Of a DNA stretch of 64,000 nt, positions 60,326 to 64,000 are shown in pieces. The DNA lies in the NCBI RefSeq assembly GCF_003985145.1, contig NZ_ML133531.1:1-64000 (forward strand), read 5' to 3'. The notes beneath the pieces are model-generated. The model was not told where the DNA came from. It saw only the letters and a list, made by a program, of their open reading frames with translations, and did not search any database. Position numbers and translations under genes: made by a program. Origin of the DNA: Rhizobium anhuiense (GTDB lineage: Bacteria > Pseudomonadota > Alphaproteobacteria > Rhizobiales > Rhizobiaceae). The first letter of the stretch is position 1. Every line of letters begins with the position of its first letter.

Positions 60326-61177
60326 TCATTCCGCGGCTTCCGCAAGCGGGCGGGGCTGTCGGACGCTTACTTCAGGCGGCGGTGCCGGACGCCTGATGTA
60401 GCGAGCGCCCTTCAGCCACAATTTCAGCGCCTCCCAATGGATCCCGGCAATGATCTTGAAGGTGAGGAAGGGGATGCGCGCCGTCAGCCCCAGCAGCGAG
60501 GCGCTGGTCAATTGCATGTGCCTTCCGGAAAATGTCGCCGAGAGAAGCGGGCCTTCATGATCGTTTTCCAGGATGCGCCAGCGGATTTCGGCACCGGGCG
60601 GCAGCATGCGGAAATGATAACGCGCCGCCATGCCGATGAAGGGCGAAACGTGGAAGCGCTTGTCGCAGCTCTGGCGAAGCCCGCTTTCCGACATCTCACC
60701 GGGGCCGACGGGACAGACATAGCTGTGCCGCTCGCCAAACGTATTGCGCACCTCATAGATCATCGCGACGAGTGCGCCGCCGCCATCATAGGCGTGATAG
60801 ACAGAGAGCGGGTTGAAGACATAGCCGAGAATTCGGGGGTAACAGACGAGCAGGATCCTGTCCGCGCGGTCGAGCCCCGTCTCGGCGAACAGCCTGTCGA
60901 CATAGGCGCGCAGCGTCGCGCTCCCGGCACTGGCATGGTCCTTCTCGTGGAACGAGACAAGATTGCGCCGATTGACGGAAAACAGCGACGATAGCCTGCC
61001 AGCCTCATCCAGCCTGTCGAGGTCTACGAGCAGCGAGAAGACGCGGTAGCGGAAGCGATGACCGAACGGTTTCATCCGTTGATGCATGATGTCGCCGACA
61101 TAGAGCGTTGCCGCGGCATCTGGTGGAGGGCCGTTGGTCATCGTATTCATGCCGTGTTTTTCGCCGCGCCCTGTCAT
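60326..61177 (-). CDS. DUF1365-family protein
   Basis: 283 aa. Recognised by RMKPFGHRFRYRVFSLLVDLD, GYVFNPLSVYHAYDG (N-P-x-S-x-Y-x-x-Y) and YEVRNTFGERHSYV. Function unknown, but the family is consistently encoded with a FAD oxidoreductase, cfa and photolyase. ATG at 61177 overlaps the preceding gene's TGA by 4 bases; an internal ATG at 61150 would also work. About 175 bases lie between it and cfa, whose transcription runs the same way. Confidence 0.9.
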   Translation of the reverse strand: MTGRGEKHGMNTMTNGPPPDAAATLYVGDIMHQRMKPFGHRFRYRVFSLLVDLDRLDEAGRLSSLFSVNRRNLVSFHEKDHASAGSATLRAYVDRLFAETGLDRADRILLVCYPRILGYVFNPLSVYHAYDGGGALVAMIYEVRNTFGERHSYVCPVGPGEMSESGLRQSCDKRFHVSPFIGMAARYHFRMLPPGAEIRWRILENDHEGPLLSATFSGRHMQLTSASLLGLTARIPFLTFKIIAGIHWEALKLWLKGARYIRRPAPPPEVSVRQPRPLAEAAE

Positions 61178-62511
61178 GCCGCTACGTCCGGTTGAGGCTT
61201 GAGGATGGCGGTTCGGGTAGTTCGCCAGGGGATGATCCCGCCCAAGGCTTCCGCCGCCGCCAGACCGGAAACGAGGCCATCCTCGTGGAATCCGTAGCCC
61301 GTCCAGGCGCCGGCGAAATAGCAATGGCTTTGTCCCTGAATGGTGACAAGCGCCTGTTGTGCAGCCATGGCGTCCGCCGAGAATTGCGGATGGTCGTAGG
61401 TGAATTCGGCAAACACCTTGTCACGTTCCGGCTCCCGGTCGGGATTGAGAGTGACGAACAACGGAAAATTGTCGTCGATGCCTTGCAGCCGGTTCATCCA
61501 GTAGGTGACGGCAACGCCGGCATTTCCCTCTTCACGGCTGGAGCGCAAATAGTTCCACGAGGCCCAAAGCTTGCGCCGCTGCGGCATCAACGATTGGTCG
61601 CGGTGCAGGACGACGCGGTTCGGCTGGTAGGGAATGGCGGCAAAGAGCCTGCTTTCCCTATCGCTGGCATCGGCGAGCAGGCGTGCCGTCTGATCGCTAT
61701 GGCAGGCGAAGATCACCTTGTCGAACAGGTGTTCGCCGCCCGTTTCGTCGATGAGCGTCACGCCGTGCTCGGAGCGGATGACGGCGCGCACGCCGCAGGA
61801 AAGTTTCACCCGTTCGCCGAGGGGTCGAAGCAGCCGGTCGAGATAGGTGCGGCTGCCGCCGGTGACCGTCCGCCACTGGTGCTGCCGGCGGTAGATCAGC
61901 CGGTGATTGTCGAAGAAATTGACGAAGTGCTCGGCCGGAAACTGCAGCATGCGGGCGGACGGCGTCGACCAGATTGCCGCCGCCATCGGCATCAGATAAT
62001 TGTTGGTGAAACCGGGCGAGAAGCCGCGCCAGTCGAGATAATCGCCGATCGAGCGTGAGGCGAGATGGCCGGCGGCCCGATCTTCGAGGCAGCTGCGGTT
62101 GAAGCGCAGGATCTCGCGGATCATCCACAGAAATGACGGCCGCAGCAGGTTGCGCTTCTGCGCGAAGACCGAGGACAGTCCGCCGCCGCTCCATTCCAGC
62201 CTGCCGTGGTCGAGCGAGAGCGAAAAGCTCATGTCGCTGGCATGCGTCGCAATGCCGAGCTCGGCAAACAGCGCCGTCAGATTGGGGTAATTCTGTTCAT
62301 TATAGACGATGAAGCCGGTGTCGACCGCAATCCGAAAGCCGTTGTAATCGACGTCGACGGTCGCCGTATGGCCACCGGCCCGCGCCTGGTTCTCGTAGAG
62401 CGTGACGTCGTGCACGGTGTTCAGCGCCCAGGCAGCGGAGGCGCCCGATATGCCGGAGCCGATGACGGCGATCTTCAGCCGGCGCGATGCGGGACGGACA
62501 TGCGCGTTCAT
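61174..62511 (-). CDS. FAD-dependent oxidoreductase (amine oxidase family)
   Basis: 445 aa. GSGISGASAAWAL near residues 15-27 is the FAD-binding motif, followed by RAGGHTATVDVDYNG and a C-terminal FAD-binding CYFAGAWTGYGFHEDGL. The family is related to phytoene desaturase/protoporphyrinogen oxidase, and occurs with DUF1365 and cfa. Its ATG at 62511 overlaps the photolyase TGA, so the two are translated in tandem. It may modify fatty acids or a membrane lipid; the substrate is unknown. Confidence 0.93.
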   Translation of the reverse strand: MNAHVRPASRRLKIAVIGSGISGASAAWALNTVHDVTLYENQARAGGHTATVDVDYNGFRIAVDTGFIVYNEQNYPNLTALFAELGIATHASDMSFSLSLDHGRLEWSGGGLSSVFAQKRNLLRPSFLWMIREILRFNRSCLEDRAAGHLASRSIGDYLDWRGFSPGFTNNYLMPMAAAIWSTPSARMLQFPAEHFVNFFDNHRLIYRRQHQWRTVTGGSRTYLDRLLRPLGERVKLSCGVRAVIRSEHGVTLIDETGGEHLFDKVIFACHSDQTARLLADASDRESRLFAAIPYQPNRVVLHRDQSLMPQRRKLWASWNYLRSSREEGNAGVAVTYWMNRLQGIDDNFPLFVTLNPDREPERDKVFAEFTYDHPQFSADAMAAQQALVTIQGQSHCYFAGAWTGYGFHEDGLVSGLAAAEALGGIIPWRTTRTAILKPQPDVAA

Positions 62512-63968
62512 GCGGCATCCCTCGTGGCGTTGTAGGCGGCGAGCGCTCGGTTGCGTGCGTTCGCATGATCGACGATCGGTTTCGGATAGGTTTGGCCCAG
62601 CGTGATGCCGGCCTCGTCGAGCACGCCTTGCGGCGCCTCGAATGGCCGGTGGATGTATTTTGCCCCGAGCCCTCGAAGCTCCGGCACATGAGCTCTGACA
62701 TAGTCGCCGCCGGGATCGAAGGTTTCGCCCTGCAGCACCGGATTGAAGATGCGGAAGAACGGCGAGGCGTCGGCTCCCGAGCCTGCCACCCACTGCCAGC
62801 TTGCCGCATTGTTGGCGGGATCGGCATCAACAAGCGTGTCACGGAACCAGGCCTCGCCGCGTCGCCAATCGATCATCAGATCCTTGATAAGGAAGGAGGC
62901 GACGATCATGCGCACGCGATTGTGCATCCAGCCGTGGCGCCAGAGTTGGCGCATGCCGGCATCGACGATCGGATAACCGGTCAGCCCTCTGCACCACGCC
63001 TTGAAATCCTCGCCGTCGTTGCGCCATTCGAAGCCGTCGAAACGATCGTTCCAGTTGGCCGAGGCAAGACGCGGGAAATGGAAGAGCAGGTGATAGGAAA
63101 ATTCGCGCCAGGCGATCTCCTTGCGGAAATGCACGATATCGGTTGCCGGCACCCGTTTCGACAGGCCGCGTGTCGCGTGCCAGATGCGGGCAGGGGATAT
63201 CTCGCCGAGAGCCAGATGCGGCGACAGCATCGATGTTGCCGGTCTTGCCGGATAATCGCGGTTTTGCTTGTAGCCGTCGAGTGCGTCCTCGGCGAAAGCA
63301 TGGAGCTTCTTCCGGGCGCCTTCTTCGCCAGGTGTCCAGAGATCGGCGAAATCGCCTGCCCAATCCGGTTTCACCGGCAGCAGCTTCCAGCTCTCCAGCC
63401 TTTCCGAGTTCGGAAGTTGCGATGCGAGAAGCAGTTTCGCCGGCGCATCCAGCGGCGGCTCCGGTTCGCAGCCACCCTCCAGCGCGCGCCAGAATGGCGT
63501 ATAGACGCGATAGGGCGTGCCATTGCCGGTCATTAGCCGGGAAGGTTCGTGCAGCAACTGACCGCCGAAGCTTCTCGCTTCGACCGCCTGCTTCTCCAGT
63601 TCGTGCTTGATCCGGATGTCGATCGACATTCCGGATGGATCGTAGCGCCGGTTCCAGAAGACGGCTTCCGCGCCGCTTTCCCTGATCAGGGCGCAGAGCA
63701 CCGCAAGCGCATCGCCGCTGGCCAGCACCAGCCGCCCCTGCCGCTTGCCCAGCGAGCCGTCCAGCGCCGCCAGCGAATGGTGCAGCCACCAGGCCTGCGC
63801 GGCACCCAGTGGACCGGTGCCTGCCGCCTGCGGCTCTCTGATATAGAGAGGGATGACCGGCCGTCCGGAGTGATGGGCGGCGTTGAGAGCCTGGTTGTCG
63901 TCAAGGCGCAAGTCCTTGCGAAACCAGAGGATAACAGGTGTTGCCGTGTCCTTTGCCAATGAAGCCAT
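62508..63968 (-). CDS. phrB: Deoxyribodipyrimidine photolyase
   Basis: 486 aa. Light-driven repair of pyrimidine dimers with FAD and an antenna cofactor. N-terminal photolyase domain (VILWFRKDLRLDDNQAL); the C-terminal FAD domain carries SMLSPHLALGEISP, TDIVHFRKEIAWREFSYHLL, the tryptophan-rich KAWCRGLTGYPIVDAGMRQL and HNRVRMIVASFLIKDL. First gene of the phrB, oxidoreductase, DUF1365, cfa run. The region upstream reaches the window end, so its promoter is not fully visible; CGTAAC at 63990s could be an ECF -10. Confidence 0.95.
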   Translation of the reverse strand: MASLAKDTATPVILWFRKDLRLDDNQALNAAHHSGRPVIPLYIREPQAAGTGPLGAAQAWWLHHSLAALDGSLGKRQGRLVLASGDALAVLCALIRESGAEAVFWNRRYDPSGMSIDIRIKHELEKQAVEARSFGGQLLHEPSRLMTGNGTPYRVYTPFWRALEGGCEPEPPLDAPAKLLLASQLPNSERLESWKLLPVKPDWAGDFADLWTPGEEGARKKLHAFAEDALDGYKQNRDYPARPATSMLSPHLALGEISPARIWHATRGLSKRVPATDIVHFRKEIAWREFSYHLLFHFPRLASANWNDRFDGFEWRNDGEDFKAWCRGLTGYPIVDAGMRQLWRHGWMHNRVRMIVASFLIKDLMIDWRRGEAWFRDTLVDADPANNAASWQWVAGSGADASPFFRIFNPVLQGETFDPGGDYVRAHVPELRGLGAKYIHRPFEAPQGVLDEAGITLGQTYPKPIVDHANARNRALAAYNATRDAA

Positions 63969-64000
63969 TCCCGTTCGTGTTCTTTCAAGCTGTTACGGCG

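Noticed and set aside
1..64000. CRISPR array, prophage or insertion sequence
   Set aside because: No regularly spaced repeats, transposase, integrase or phage structural gene was found anywhere in the window.

Overview
The window looks like chromosome or chromid sequence from a Rhizobium of the R. leguminosarum / R. etli type. The grounds are high GC with GC-rich third codon positions, a B12-dependent ribonucleotide reductase (nrdJ), BA14K and DUF1236 envelope proteins, promoters of the alphaproteobacterial general-stress sigma factor EcfG (GGAAC-N16/17-CGTT), and many LysR/Lrp/AraC regulators divergent from their targets. No prophage, transposase, CRISPR array, rRNA operon or replication origin was seen. 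One tRNA gene, tRNA-Leu(UAA), is present.

Layout. 1-7.4 kb: a same-strand catabolic operon with an ABC transporter ATPase (cut by the window edge), two GMC flavin oxidoreductases, a Gfo/Idh/MocA dehydrogenase and a fumarate-reductase-like flavoprotein; the substrate is unknown. 7.4-15.5 kb: a stress and envelope island with xthA, small hydrophilic or membrane proteins, a Tat-exported Gly/Asn-rich protein, a histidine kinase / NarL-type regulator pair, DUF1236 and BA14K proteins; two good EcfG promoters and a recurring GGACCAAAGTC-like motif lie here. 15.5-17.5 kb: a LysR regulator and an L,D-transpeptidase. 17.5-23.8 kb: aromatic amino acid degradation (phhA, hpd, hmgA, fahA, maiA) with two Lrp-type regulators, taking phenylalanine and tyrosine to fumarate and acetoacetate.

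24.2-25.5 kb: a frameshifted exported ClpP-fold-like gene. 25.7-29.5 kb: nrdJ, with candidate paired NrdR boxes upstream. 30-34.7 kb: a Cache-like periplasmic protein, gpt, a tandem universal stress protein, a CinA-like molybdopterin-binding protein, wrbA and tRNA-Leu. 34.7-43.2 kb: VanZ-like protein, threonine ammonia-lyase, HlyU-like protein, diguanylate cyclase, MFS transporter, SDR/TetR pair and azoR/LysR pair. 43.2-48.8 kb: periplasmic cpdB, a PilZ protein, an EamA exporter and an ald/Lrp (AldR-like) pair. 49-53.8 kb: an AraC regulator beside a small redox cluster, DUF1203, a methyltransferase and a small coiled-coil ORF.

53.8-57.1 kb: a tight sulfur/cysteine operon (cysK, alanyl-tRNA editing protein, mercaptopyruvate sulfurtransferase, GNAT). 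57.3-64 kb: a block resembling the conserved singlet-oxygen (RpoE-ChrR) regulon: a ChrR-like cupin protein, SDR, cfa, DUF1365, FAD oxidoreductase and photolyase. The ChrR-like protein lacks the two zinc-binding cysteines of classical ChrR and has no sigma factor gene beside it, although an ECF-type TGATCC-N18-TACGGA promoter precedes it. This is the most interesting departure from known systems in the window.
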